From NCBI GenBank assembly GCA_964354155.1, contig CAYGYG010000023.1:1-42657 (forward strand): a DNA stretch of 42,657 bases. The letters run 5' to 3'. The notes under the pieces are model-generated. The model searched no databases. It had not been told where the DNA came from and worked only from the letters and a program-made list of their open reading frames with translations. Shown piece by piece: positions 1 through 8,300 of this stretch (the first letter of the stretch is position 1; each line of letters begins with the position of its first letter). This stretch comes from CAYGYG01 sp964354155. GTDB lineage: Bacteria; Hydrothermota; Tepidihabitantia; SM23-42; CAYGYG01. A program made the position numbers and the translations under genes.

Positions 1-491
<491 letters not shown>

Positions 492-526
492 CTTTCGTAC
501 ATACCCATCCTTGGTGCTTAGTTATT

Positions 527-588
527 AAAGTGGCGAGCCGCAAGCGGAGGTTAGATTCAACGTCTCCTTGCTCCTCGCCACTTTTTTT
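527..588 (+). terminator. Intrinsic terminator directly after 16S rRNA
   Basis: An 11-bp perfect stem (AAAGTGGCGAG at 527-537 with CTCGCCACTTT at 574-584) is extended inwards, after a 2x2 internal loop, by GCAAG/CTTGC and GAG/CTC pairs. A run of seven T (582-588) follows. It lies about 35 nt past the 16S 3' end. The structure should end rRNA transcription here, so the 16S gene seems to be a separate transcription unit. Part of the stem could also serve in 16S 3' processing. Confidence 0.85.
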
Positions 589-660
589 GCTGCTTCATCC
601 AGTACACAGCCTGGCCTTGCCGGCGGCCGTTTTATGTATCGCACTCTTTTGAATTTGTTG

Positions 661-688
661 TTGACTATCGGGACGTTTGGGATATAAT
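661..688 (+). promoter_or_regulatory. Sigma70-type promoter for the coiled-coil pair
   Basis: TTGACT (661-666), a 16-bp spacer and TATAAT (683-688). An AAGGAGG ribosome site at 694-700 and ATG at 705 follow, so this transcript has a short leader carrying a Shine-Dalgarno site, unlike the leaderless units elsewhere in the window. Confidence 0.8.
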
Positions 689-704
689 CGCTCAAGGAGG
701 TGTC

Positions 705-992
705 ATGAAGAAACTGGTGCTACTGCTGTTGATTGCGCCTCTCATCCTCTGGATAGGTTGCGGTCCGAAGAAAGCGACCAAGCAAACCTTGAGTCAATTG
801 GACGAGGCAAAGAAGGCGGCTGAGGCGGCCGAGGCCAAAGTTACCGATCTGACCAACGAAAAGACGACGCTCGAAGCCAGAAAGGTAGATCTTCAGGCCG
901 AGATCGAGAAATTGACCGCGCAACGCGATGACTTGAAAACCCAGCTGGCTGAGCTGGAGAAGAAGGTCGGCAAGAAGAAAGGGAGGAAATAA
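705..992 (+). CDS. Small coiled-coil lipoprotein
   Basis: A 95-residue predicted lipoprotein. Residues 1-18 form a signal peptide (basic KK, then a Leu-rich core) ending in a lipobox with IGC, which puts the lipidated Cys at position 19. Residues 25-90 are an uninterrupted Ala/Glu/Lys/Leu heptad-like coiled coil, and the tail is Lys-rich (KVGKKKGRK). This resembles murein-lipoprotein-like spacer proteins in size and design, but no homology to Lpp is claimed. A strong AAGGAGG site and a promoter at 661-688 fix the start. The stop overlaps the start of the next gene by one base (TAATG), so the two are probably translationally coupled. Likely location is the inner leaflet of the outer membrane or the inner membrane. 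Specific function is unknown. Confidence 0.85.
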   Translation: MKKLVLLLLIAPLILWIGCGPKKATKQTLSQLDEAKKAAEAAEAKVTDLTNEKTTLEARKVDLQAEIEKLTAQRDDLKTQLAELEKKVGKKKGRK

Positions 993-1327
993 TGAACAAG
1001 CTCATATTACTATCCCTAATCGTTCTCCTGGCTGCCCCGGCCATCGCCATTGCGCAGGACAAGACGCTGACTGAAGTAGAAGCGCAGCAGATGATTGCCG
1101 ATTACCGTGCCCGAGAGACGGCGGCGAAAGAGAAGATTGCCGCGCTCGAGGCCGAAATCGTCACATTGAAACAGGAAGTTGCTGATCTCGAAGCCAAGGT
1201 TGCAGCACTCAAGGCCGAAATCGAAGAGCTGAATGCCCAGATCGACGCACTCAAGAAGAAGTTCGAGAAGCGCCGCATCGGCATGCATCTCACATTTGAG
1301 CCTTTGGTCTTAGCTCAATCCTGGTAG
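992..1327 (+). CDS. Periplasmic coiled-coil protein
   Basis: A 111-residue protein of unknown function. Residues 1-21 are a cleavable-type signal peptide ending AIAIAQ with no lipobox Cys. Residues about 40-92 form a regular coiled coil rich in Ala, Glu, Leu and Lys, followed by a short basic KKKFEKRR stretch. The last 18 residues have an unrelated hydrophobic composition and may represent a replaced or truncated C-terminus: proteins of this design often continue into a LysM-type domain, which is missing here. It is coupled to the upstream lipoprotein gene by a one-base overlap and a GGGAGG site, so the pair is probably an operon. A strong terminator follows 17 bp after the stop. Envelope scaffolding is a guess only. 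Confidence 0.75.
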   Translation: MNKLILLSLIVLLAAPAIAIAQDKTLTEVEAQQMIADYRARETAAKEKIAALEAEIVTLKQEVADLEAKVAALKAEIEELNAQIDALKKKFEKRRIGMHLTFEPLVLAQSW

Positions 1328-1343
1328 TATAGTACGTTTCCAG

Positions 1344-1373
1344 AAAGGAGGACGTGTTAACGTCCTCCTTTTT
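1344..1373 (+). terminator. Intrinsic terminator after coiled-coil operon
   Basis: A perfect 11-bp stem, AAAGGAGGACG (1344-1354) and CGTCCTCCTTT (1361-1371), with a TGTTAA loop and a T-rich 3' side. It ends the two-gene unit 705-1327. Because it is nearly symmetric with an A-run before it, it may also work against minus-strand transcripts from the transposase side. Confidence 0.85.
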
Positions 1374-1380
1374 CCTTGTG

Positions 1381-1412
1381 GGGGGACAGCCCCTGACTTT
1401 TAAACTTTTGCC
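1381..1412 (-). repeat. REP-like repeat copy 1
   Basis: Read on the minus strand it starts GGCAAAAGTTTAAAAGTC and ends AGGGGCTGTCCCCC. It is identical over 32 bp to copy 3 at 12169-12200. It contains a GGGG-ACAG-CCCC mini-hairpin. It encodes the last residues (KV) and the TAA stop of the transposase gene. Confidence 0.9.
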
Positions 1413-2269
1413 TTCTCCCCTGACTTGGCCCGCAGGACCTTGCTTACTGCGGCTGATGACACATTGAGCATGCTTCCGATTCGCGACGCCGAGATGCGAT
1501 AGGTGACCGAGAGAAAAACGAACACCTCATGTCGCAGTCTTCTTTCGCGGATGCCTCTTGGGTTACCAAGCAATTTGCATGACGTCTTGAATCTGGTGTA
1601 GACCGCATCCAGCATTCCATCCTCGTCGGCGATTGCTGGTCTTATGCAGCCGGAAGCCGACCCCACGGTCTGGATGAAATCAGCATCCCCAAGAATCGTG
1701 CGCCCACCTTCCTCGTTACGCCGTGCCGTCTCACCTTCACACACAAACTCCTCGTATCTTTGCCTCGCGATCCGCCCCCGGCCGAATTGCTCCAGAATGA
1801 CGCCCGGTTTGAGAATGCCGCTCGAGTCCAATCCGACATATGCCCGATAGCTGGTCCAGGGGTAGTCTGTTGGCTTCTTCACCAGGCCTTGCTCCAAGGC
1901 CTGCCGGTGAATATATCGGGACAGCCACAGACCGTATTTGTTCACCTGAACGATCTTGTTCTTGTACCGGTCACCAAACAAGTGACCGGTACGCCCGCAC
2001 GCCCGATTGAAGTATTGTGCATAGCACCCATGAAGGTGGTTCATGAATTGTGAGATTGACTGCCGCGTGTCAAACACGAACAAATGTACGTGGTTCTTCA
2101 TCAGTGCATACGCAATGATATCTACATCGTATTGGCGGCTGTATTGTTCTAGATAGCCAAGATACCTCTTATAATTATTCTTCTCTCTGAAGATCGCACA
2201 GCGATTTGTGCCCCGGGCCAGAATATGATGATAGAGTTCTTCGCCGGCAAGACGATTTGTCCGCGCCAT
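1400..2269 (-). CDS. REP-associated tyrosine transposase (Y1_Tnp/TnpA_REP family) with C-terminal HTH
   Basis: A 289-residue HUH single-strand transposase of the IS200-like RAYT group. These enzymes nick single-stranded hairpins of REP sequences through a 5'-phosphotyrosine intermediate. Seen here: the N-terminal YHHILARG-type strand, the HUH metal-binding motif H60-V61-H62 in MKNHVHLFV, and the conserved helix LSRYIHRQ, whose Y119 is the probable nucleophile, followed by LV and DYPWTSYRAY. The C-terminal 60 residues (about 226-285) look like a helix-turn-helix with SASRIGSMLNVSSAAVSKVL, as in RAYTs that carry an added DNA-binding domain. GGAGGAG six bases before ATG 2269 supports the start. 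The stop codon lies inside the flanking repeat. The gene looks intact, so repeat mobilisation could still be active. Confidence 0.93.
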   Translation of the reverse strand: MARTNRLAGEELYHHILARGTNRCAIFREKNNYKRYLGYLEQYSRQYDVDIIAYALMKNHVHLFVFDTRQSISQFMNHLHGCYAQYFNRACGRTGHLFGDRYKNKIVQVNKYGLWLSRYIHRQALEQGLVKKPTDYPWTSYRAYVGLDSSGILKPGVILEQFGRGRIARQRYEEFVCEGETARRNEEGGRTILGDADFIQTVGSASGCIRPAIADEDGMLDAVYTRFKTSCKLLGNPRGIRERRLRHEVFVFLSVTYRISASRIGSMLNVSSAAVSKVLRAKSGEKAKV

Positions 2270-2314
2270 TAATCTCCTCCGCCCTGATCCTATTCATTTC
2301 GGGCTGAACGTCAA

Positions 2315-2343
2315 CAAAAGTTTAAAAGTCAGGGGCTGTCCCC
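2315..2343 (+). repeat. REP-like repeat copy 2
   Basis: A 29-bp copy beginning CAAAAGTTTAAAAGTC and ending AGGGGCTGTCCCC, inverted with respect to copy 1. On the minus strand it encodes the last residues GTAPDF and the TAA stop of the rhodanese gene. Confidence 0.9.
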
Positions 2344-3236
2344 ACGGGCAGGGAATCGACGTTGGACCACTCGTTGAAACCGCCGTCGTAGTTCCTAACC
2401 CGCGGATAGCCAAGAATGTGTCTGAGCGTGAAGTAGGTGTGGGCTGACATCAGGCCCTGGCCGCATGATACGATGATATCTTTGGTTGCGGTGATGCCCA
2501 GCGGTTGATACATTGCCTGCAACGTATCCTTGCTCTGCCAGGTTCCATCCTTTCTCAAGTCATCGCCCCAGAAATGATGGCGCGAACCCTTGATGTGTCC
2601 CTTCCTTTTCCAGGGGCCGGATTCACCACGATAAAGCTCAACCGGCCGTACGTCAAGGATGATGCTGCTGTCACGATCGACGGCCTGTTTTACTTCCGCC
2701 AGCGTAGCACGCACTTCGCCGCGCGGTCGGAAAACCAGAGGGTATTTCAAGGCGGCAAGCGGTGGGTAGTCTTGTGTAGTACGGCGTCTCTCCTGCTGCC
2801 ATTTCTGGAATCCACCATCCAGCAGCAACGCCGCCGTGTGTCCAAGGTAGTCAAGTGCCCATATCAAGTAGGCGGCACGGAAGTCGCTCTGTTCTGAGTA
2901 GACGACGATTACCGTCCGGCTATCGATTCCCATCTTGCCCAGCACTATCGTCAGCACCTCAGGGGGCATCAACTTCACCGGTACTCCGCCGTCGGCCAGC
3001 CGAATCGCTTCCGGGTTGAGATACACGGCCCCCGGAATATGGCTGTGCCAGTAATCTTTGATGCTTTCCCGAACATCGACGATCCGTAGATTCTCGACAC
3101 CCAGGATTGAATCGAGCGCCGGCGTTGTTATCAGCTTGTTGCGCGGTTCCCGCGCCCACAGAAAAGCGCTGGTTATGAGCAGGACCGCGACGACCCGACC
3201 GCGCCAAGTTTCCAACCACGATCGCTGCCGCGTCAT
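2322..3236 (-). CDS. Membrane-anchored double-rhodanese sulfurtransferase
   Basis: A 304-residue thiosulfate/3-mercaptopyruvate-type sulfurtransferase. Residues about 10-28 form one hydrophobic N-terminal segment (signal anchor or signal peptide), so it probably acts on the periplasmic side. Two rhodanese domains follow, about 35-150 and 165-298. The C-terminal one carries the active-site loop SCGQGLMS with catalytic C258. The N-terminal one has Ser (VVYSEQSD, S114) where a Cys would sit and is structural, as usual in the family. A longer frame reaches 3341 but overlaps the osmC gene; ATG 3236 with AAGGGG 11 bases upstream fits better. It lies 67 bp after osmC in the trxA-tlpA-osmC run. Its natural C-terminus is replaced by GTAPDF encoded by the REP-like repeat. 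Confidence 0.85.
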   Translation of the reverse strand: MTRQRSWLETWRGRVVAVLLITSAFLWAREPRNKLITTPALDSILGVENLRIVDVRESIKDYWHSHIPGAVYLNPEAIRLADGGVPVKLMPPEVLTIVLGKMGIDSRTVIVVYSEQSDFRAAYLIWALDYLGHTAALLLDGGFQKWQQERRRTTQDYPPLAALKYPLVFRPRGEVRATLAEVKQAVDRDSSIILDVRPVELYRGESGPWKRKGHIKGSRHHFWGDDLRKDGTWQSKDTLQAMYQPLGITATKDIIVSCGQGLMSAHTYFTLRHILGYPRVRNYDGGFNEWSNVDSLPVGTAPDF

Positions 3237-3303
3237 CCTGGCGCTATCCCCTTGATCCCAGCATGAAGGGCGTGGGAATTCCCACCACTGAGACCGCAAG
3301 CCC

Positions 3304-3717
3304 CTACTCACGCCCCAGAGCAAACTCAAACGTTGGGGCATTCTTCACGGTATGCAAAACCGAGCAGTACTTGTCGCGCGAAAGCTCGAACGCACGCTGC
3401 AGATCGTCGTCTTTGTAGTCGCCTGCGGCGACAAGCTTGTAGGTAATCTTGGTGAACCGTTTGGGGTGTTCGGCCGCCCTCTCCCCTTCGACTGACATCG
3501 TGTACGATTCGATCTTGCCGCCCTTCTTCCGCACGATCGTAACGATATCCATGGCCATACAACCCGCCAGTGCAACCAGCAGCAAGTCCAGCGGACGAAA
3601 CCCCAGGTTGTCGCCGCCGCTCTCCTGGTCTGTATCCACGACAAGGTTGTGGCCAAACTCGTCCTGGGCCAGGAATTGCAGGTTCTTGCGCCATGACAGG
3701 GTGATTCTCTTCGTCAT
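3304..3717 (-). CDS. OsmC/Ohr family thiol peroxidase
   Basis: A 137-residue OsmC-family protein, a group that reduces organic hydroperoxides through a pair of redox Cys residues. Both are present: C53 in ALAGCMAMDI and C118 in DKYCSVLHTV, the standard spacing. The RPLDLLLVALAGC helix start is also typical. Length matches the family (about 135-145). The ATG overlaps the tlpA stop (ATGA, 3714-3717), so it is translationally coupled to the thioredoxin-like gene, which makes sense if the peroxidase is recycled by thiol reductants. Whether it is OsmC, Ohr or the YhfA-like subgroup cannot be decided by eye. Confidence 0.88.
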   Translation of the reverse strand: MTKRITLSWRKNLQFLAQDEFGHNLVVDTDQESGGDNLGFRPLDLLLVALAGCMAMDIVTIVRKKGGKIESYTMSVEGERAAEHPKRFTKITYKLVAAGDYKDDDLQRAFELSRDKYCSVLHTVKNAPTFEFALGRE

Positions 3718-4208
3718 TTTTCGCTCAGCAACCGTTTGATCTCTTCCTCTAACTGGCTGACCCGTCCGGGATCAAAACCGACCTCACGCTTCACAACATT
3801 CCCCTTCTTGTCAAGCAGATAGCTTGTGGGGATTGCGGTGATCTTGTACCGCCGCATTGTTTCGTTATCAGCAACCAGGAGCCTATAGTTGATGCCGGTG
3901 TTGTCTCGAAATTGCTGCATCGCACCAACACCATCGTTGCTCACGCCCAGAACAACAAAACCATCGGCGCGATACTTGTTTTGCAGTCCAACTAGATAAG
4001 GAACATACGCCTTGCACGGCGGACACCAAGTCGCCCAGAAATCGATCAGGACAACCTTGCCTTTCAATGCATCTAGGCGCACGGTGTCGCCGTCAAGCGA
4101 CGGCAGCGCGAACCCGCCGCCTTCACCGGCCGGCCCCTTATTACCACCGCAACCGACCCCGACGAGCAGGATCAGTAGCGCCAAGATTCCAATTCGACGC
4201 AATCTCAT
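3714..4208 (-). CDS. TlpA/ResA-like thioredoxin-fold lipoprotein
   Basis: A 164-residue membrane-anchored thiol-disulfide oxidoreductase. Residues 1-20 are a lipoprotein signal with VGVGC, putting the lipidated Cys at 20; a Gly-rich linker follows, then a TlpA/AhpC-TSA fold. The redox motif is WCPPC (61-65), and the cis-proline loop is TAIPT with P127. The LPSLDGDTVRLDALKGK entry strand is characteristic of TlpA/ResA reductases, which keep periplasmic cysteines reduced, for example in cytochrome c maturation. It overlaps trxA upstream by 4 bp and osmC downstream by 4 bp, so all three are in one transcript. Cytoplasmic TrxA is the likely electron source, through a membrane carrier that is not in this window. 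Confidence 0.9.
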   Translation of the reverse strand: MRLRRIGILALLILLVGVGCGGNKGPAGEGGGFALPSLDGDTVRLDALKGKVVLIDFWATWCPPCKAYVPYLVGLQNKYRADGFVVLGVSNDGVGAMQQFRDNTGINYRLLVADNETMRRYKITAIPTSYLLDKKGNVVKREVGFDPGRVSQLEEEIKRLLSEK

Positions 4209-4576
4209 TTCTTCTCCTTTCCACCACTCTTGCTTCCTTTTTGCACCCCAGGTGAAGGTAGATACTGCTCGAGCTTATCAACCAGAAAGTCCTTGGGCAC
4301 AGCCCCGACGATACGTTCGGACTCCTTGCCGTCAACGAAAACGATGAGGGTCGGGATACTACTGATGCCGAATTCGCTTGCCGTCTTGATCTCTTGATCG
4401 ACGTTGACCTTGCCGACCTTCAGTTTCCCGTCATAGCGACGAGCTATCTCCTCAACGACCGGCGCCATCATGCGGCACGGACCACACCAGACTGCCCAGA
4501 AATCGACCAAATACGGCATTTTCGATCCAATAACCTCCTGATGAAAATTCCCATCCGTCAGTTCCGGTACATTCAT
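4205..4576 (-). CDS. trxA: Thioredoxin
   Basis: A 123-residue thioredoxin. Active site WCGPC at 30-34, the preceding LVDFWAVW strand and the SIPT cis-proline loop (P75) are all canonical. It reduces protein disulfides in the cytoplasm and feeds peroxidases and reductases. The C-terminal 15 residues or so (a Gly/Lys/Ser-rich tail ending SGGKEKK) extend past the usual 105-110-residue fold. AAAGGAGGT five bases before ATG 4576 gives a strong ribosome site. First gene of a tightly overlapping run with tlpA and osmC; the 71-bp spacer upstream contains the parS site. Confidence 0.93.
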   Translation of the reverse strand: MNVPELTDGNFHQEVIGSKMPYLVDFWAVWCGPCRMMAPVVEEIARRYDGKLKVGKVNVDQEIKTASEFGISSIPTLIVFVDGKESERIVGAVPKDFLVDKLEQYLPSPGVQKGSKSGGKEKK

Positions 4577-4605
4577 TCTGACCTCCTTTGGTCGGGACCA
4601 TGGTA

Positions 4606-4621
4606 TGTTTCACGTGAAACA
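4606..4621. promoter_or_regulatory. parS: parS centromere site (ParB binding)
   Basis: TGTTTCACGTGAAACA, a perfect 16-bp palindrome identical to the consensus bacterial parS. It lies in the 71-bp intergenic gap between trxA and the upstream beta-barrel gene, about 18 kb from the dnaA-dnaN spacer, as expected for origin-proximal parS. ParB-CTP clamps load here and spread, directing origin segregation and SMC loading. parA and parB are not in the window. Confidence 0.93.
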
Positions 4622-4647
4622 TATGGGAGATCCTCTTGGTCTTCGAC

Positions 4648-5334
4648 CTAAAATGACCCTTGATAGCCTACTTTGATCAGCCGATTCAGTTCTTCCTGAC
4701 TGTTGCTCAGGATGTCACGCAAAGCAAACTCGATGACGACCGGCTCGGCCAAGCGTATCCTCAAGGCGGCATTCAAAAATCCGCCGCTGCCCGCCCGGGG
4801 ATCGTTCAGGGCTGGGTTGTACTCGGCAAGGAGCGAGAACTGCTCCATTACCGACAACTCCTGACCGAAGAATATGTCGAGAGAGCTCCGATCGTCATCC
4901 TCAAGCGTGTAGTTCAGGCCGCCGTAGATATAGAACTCGCCGCCGCCGAAGCCAAAGCCCTTACCCACGGTGGAATAGAATCCCTTGGATTTTATCATGT
5001 AGCGCCCTCCCCCACGGCTTCCGAATCCCTGGTTGTCGAAACCCAGTGCCCATTCCGGGGCCAAAAGGCCCCCGGTCAGAACCTGGACTTTGATCTGGAC
5101 GCCGGGATTGTACAGCTCGAGGTCCTCGGAACCGAGCACGTTGGCCCCGCCCAGGCTCAGACCAAAACTGAAGCGGTCGAGTACGCCAACCCCGAAGTAA
5201 CCCAAGACGCCGCCGGATGGCCCAAAACGCAGGGTGGCGCCGTACTCGCCATGGCCCAGAGTCCTGGTATTCGGCTGATCAACCGTATGTTGGCCGAATT
5301 GGCCGATCATCAAGATGGTCACAATCACGTTCAT
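4648..5334 (-). CDS. Predicted outer-membrane beta-barrel protein
   Basis: A 228-residue protein not assigned to a known family. It starts with a short hydrophobic segment, then shows alternating Gly/aromatic/hydrophobic strands throughout, with Gly-rich turns such as GFGSRGGGRY and GKGFGFGGGEFYIYGG, in the manner of small outer-membrane barrels. The C-terminal residue is Phe (VGYQGSF), the usual BamA recognition signal of barrel proteins. The N-terminal signal is short and lacks a clear Lys/Arg start, so a slightly different start is possible. It lies 9 bp after dnaE on the same strand and may be read through from it. Substrate or role unknown. Confidence 0.6.
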   Translation of the reverse strand: MNVIVTILMIGQFGQHTVDQPNTRTLGHGEYGATLRFGPSGGVLGYFGVGVLDRFSFGLSLGGANVLGSEDLELYNPGVQIKVQVLTGGLLAPEWALGFDNQGFGSRGGGRYMIKSKGFYSTVGKGFGFGGGEFYIYGGLNYTLEDDDRSSLDIFFGQELSVMEQFSLLAEYNPALNDPRAGSGGFLNAALRIRLAEPVVIEFALRDILSNSQEELNRLIKVGYQGSF

Positions 5335-5343
5335 GTCTCTCTC

Positions 5344-8300
5344 CTATATTTCGCCGTTAAGGTGAATTGCGTTGCTGCCGGTAACTTCTTTGATCTTATC
5401 AAGGACCTCGCTTGAGGGCAGAATCTTGAAGGAGCGGGACCGGATCGTTCGTTCCTTGCCGTTCTTGTCCCGCATCGTGAGCCAGATCTCGGCCGGTCCG
5501 GGGTTGTTGACGAGAAGAGTCTGCAATCTCTTGTACTGCGCGTCATCAAGCTGAGCCGCGTCCAGGTCGATCACCGCTTGTCGCAGATAATTGCGGGCCT
5601 CGCTGAAGGGAACAAGCATTTCGGCTCGGAGCATTGTCTTGTCCTCAATGCTGCCGTCGATCCGCCCTTTGATCAAGACCAGCGCATCTTTCTGGATATG
5701 GCTTGCGACCCTCTGATAGAGGTCCGAAAATAGAATCGCCTCGATCGTGCCCTCGAAATCTTCAAGCAGAACAAGCGCGTACTCTTTGTTCTTCTTATCC
5801 CGTTTCACCCGGAACGAAACAATTACGCCGCCAATCGTAGTCGATCCCCGGTTAGTCCTGTTGGCCAGCAGTTCCTTGATTTTGGTCACTTTCAACCCCG
5901 CGTATTCGTTGGCGTACTTCTCAAGCGGGTGACCCGAGAAATAGAAACCGAAGACTTCTTTTTCTTTGGCAATCCGCTCCAGCCGCGGCCAATCCGGGAT
6001 ATCCGCCGGCAAGGTGCTCGCGAACAGATCGGTCTGTTTTTCGCCTTTGATATCTTTTGAATCGATTTCCTGGAGCAGACGAACGCGATTGGGGGAGAGC
6101 GCGTCGAATCCGCCGGCCTTGATCAGCGATTCAATACACTTTCGGTTGACCACGCGTGCCGTCCGGCTCTGATTGACCCGGGACGCAAAATCGAAGAAGC
6201 CTTTGAAAGGACCCTTGCTGCGTTCGGCGACAATCTCAAGGGAGGCGGGCCGGCCAACATTTTTGATCGCGCCCAGGCCATAGTGGATCTTTCGGCCATT
6301 ACCGGTCTCCGCGGTGAACTCGTAGCCGCTCGCATTGATGTCGGGGGGAATCACTTCGATCTGCATCTGGCGCGCCTCCTTTATCAGTATGCCCAAACGG
6401 TCGGTATCGTCAATTTCACTGTTCAAGGAGGCGACCATGAACTCTACCGGGTAATGGGTCTTTAGGAAGGCCGTTTCAAACGCCAGCTGCGCATAGGCCG
6501 CGGCGTGCGACTTGTTGAAGCCGTATCCGGCGAAAGGGGCCATCATCTCGAATATCTGCTCGGCCAATGGACCGTCGAACTTGCGCCGCTTGGCCCCTTC
6601 AATGAACTTCTCTTTCATTGCATCCATCAGCTCGGGGATTTTCTTGCCCATCGCACGGCGTAATGTGTCGGCCTCGGCCATCGAAAACCCGGCAACGACG
6701 TTGGCGATTTTCATAACTTGCTCTTGGTAGAGAATGATGCCGTACGTCTCTTTCATGACGTCGTCGAGAATCGGGTGGATGTGAGGAATCAGCGAAGGGT
6801 TATGCTTGTACTTGATGAGGTTCGGAATGTTCGCCGAGCCAAGTGGGCCGGGTCGGTACAGCGCAATGACGGCAATGAGGTCCCGAAACGCTTCCGGTCT
6901 AAGGTTGGTCAAGATATCACGCATGCCCCGGCTTTCCAGCTGAAAGACACCCACGGTCTGCCCTTCCTGGAGAAGCTTGTAGGTGTCAGGGTCATCGATG
7001 TTGATCTTGTCCCGGGCAAGACCGGCTTTCTTCAAGGTTTCCTCAACCACGGTCAGCGTTCTCAAGCCCAGAATATCCATCTTGAGCAAGCCAATCTCCT
7101 CCAGGCTGACCATATCATATTGGGTTGAGACCTCGCCGCGGTCCGGGCTCTTGTAGAGCGGAACAAAATCGGTAAGCTCGGTGGGCGTAATGACCACGCC
7201 GGCCGCATGCAGCGAAACGTGACGCGCTAAGCCTTCAAGACGCCTTGCAATCTCAACGAGCTTCTGGAACTGCTGATTTTTCAGCACTTCTTTCTTAAAC
7301 TCGCTCTCCTGTTCCATCGCATCGCGGATCGTTTGATTCATCGGCATCACCTTGGCCAGGCGGTCCACCTCGGCATACGGTATTGAGAGCACCCGCCCCA
7401 CATCGCGGATCACCGCTTTGGCCTGCATCGTGCCGAAAGTAACGACCTGGCTTACATTCTTTTCGCCGTAGCGCTGCTTGATAAAACTGATTACTTCATC
7501 CCGTCGGGTGTCGCCGAAATCGCTGTCAATGTCGGGCATGCTGACACGGTCGGGATTGAGGAATCTTTCGAAGATCAATCCGTACTTGGTTGGATCGATG
7601 TCCGTGATCGATAGACAGTACAGCACGAGGCTTCCGACGGCCGATCCCCGGCCCGGCCCGACCGGTATTCCTTGCGTCCGGGCAAAGTCGACGATTTCCT
7701 TCACCGTGAGAAAATACCCGGCCAACCCTGAATTTCTTATCACCTCGAGTTCGGACTGAAGACGCCCCTCCAGGCCGGGTGTCGGACGCGCGAATCTCTT
7801 GGTCAAGCCTTCCCGAGCCAGGTGCTTCAAATAGTCAAAATCGGTGGCATGGTCCTGGGGCCGCGGGTAGTTTGGGAGATGGAGTTCTTTGCCACCCAAA
7901 TTCAGCAGCAGGTTACAGCGTTCGCTAACCAAAAGGGTGTTGGTCACGGCCTCGGGAAGATCTTTGAATATCCTCGCCATTTCATCCGGTGAACGAAAGT
8001 AGGCCTGTTTGGTTTCAAACTTCAACCGTTCTTTATCGGTGAGCGCCTTCTTGGTCTGGATGCACAATAGGACGTCATGGGCCAGGCTGTCTTCACGGGT
8101 GAGATAGTGGCAATCGTTAGTCGCAACCACCGGCACGTCGAACTCTTGAGCCAGTTCAACAAGCCGTCGATTCACGATCACCTGTTCACGCAGGCCCATC
8201 CGCATCAGCTCGAGGTAGAAGTTGTCGCGTCCCAGAATATCCAGATACGTTGATAGTGTCTCGCGCGCTTTTTCGGACTGTTCGGTCCGCAGATAATAGG

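Larger units (their letters stand above)
1381..2343 (-). mobile_element. RAYT transposase unit bounded by inverted REP-like repeats
   Basis: The transposase gene sits between two inverted copies of a 29-32 bp repeat (1381-1412 and 2315-2343), with the GGGGACAG tips pointing outwards. A third copy lies at 12169-12200. This is the arrangement expected of a REP-associated tyrosine transposase flanked by its cognate repeats. No target-site duplication is evident, as expected for HUH Y1 chemistry. The right-hand repeat overlaps the 3' end of the neighbouring rhodanese gene, so insertion appears to have replaced that gene's natural stop. Confidence 0.8.

Noticed and set aside
3237..3341. N-terminal extension of the rhodanese
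   Set aside because: It would overlap osmC; ATG 3236 gives a clean signal-anchor start.
4660..5415. Long plus-strand open frame opposite the barrel gene and the dnaE 3' end
   Set aside because: Shadow frame: no ribosome site, no family motif; the minus-strand genes account for the sequence.
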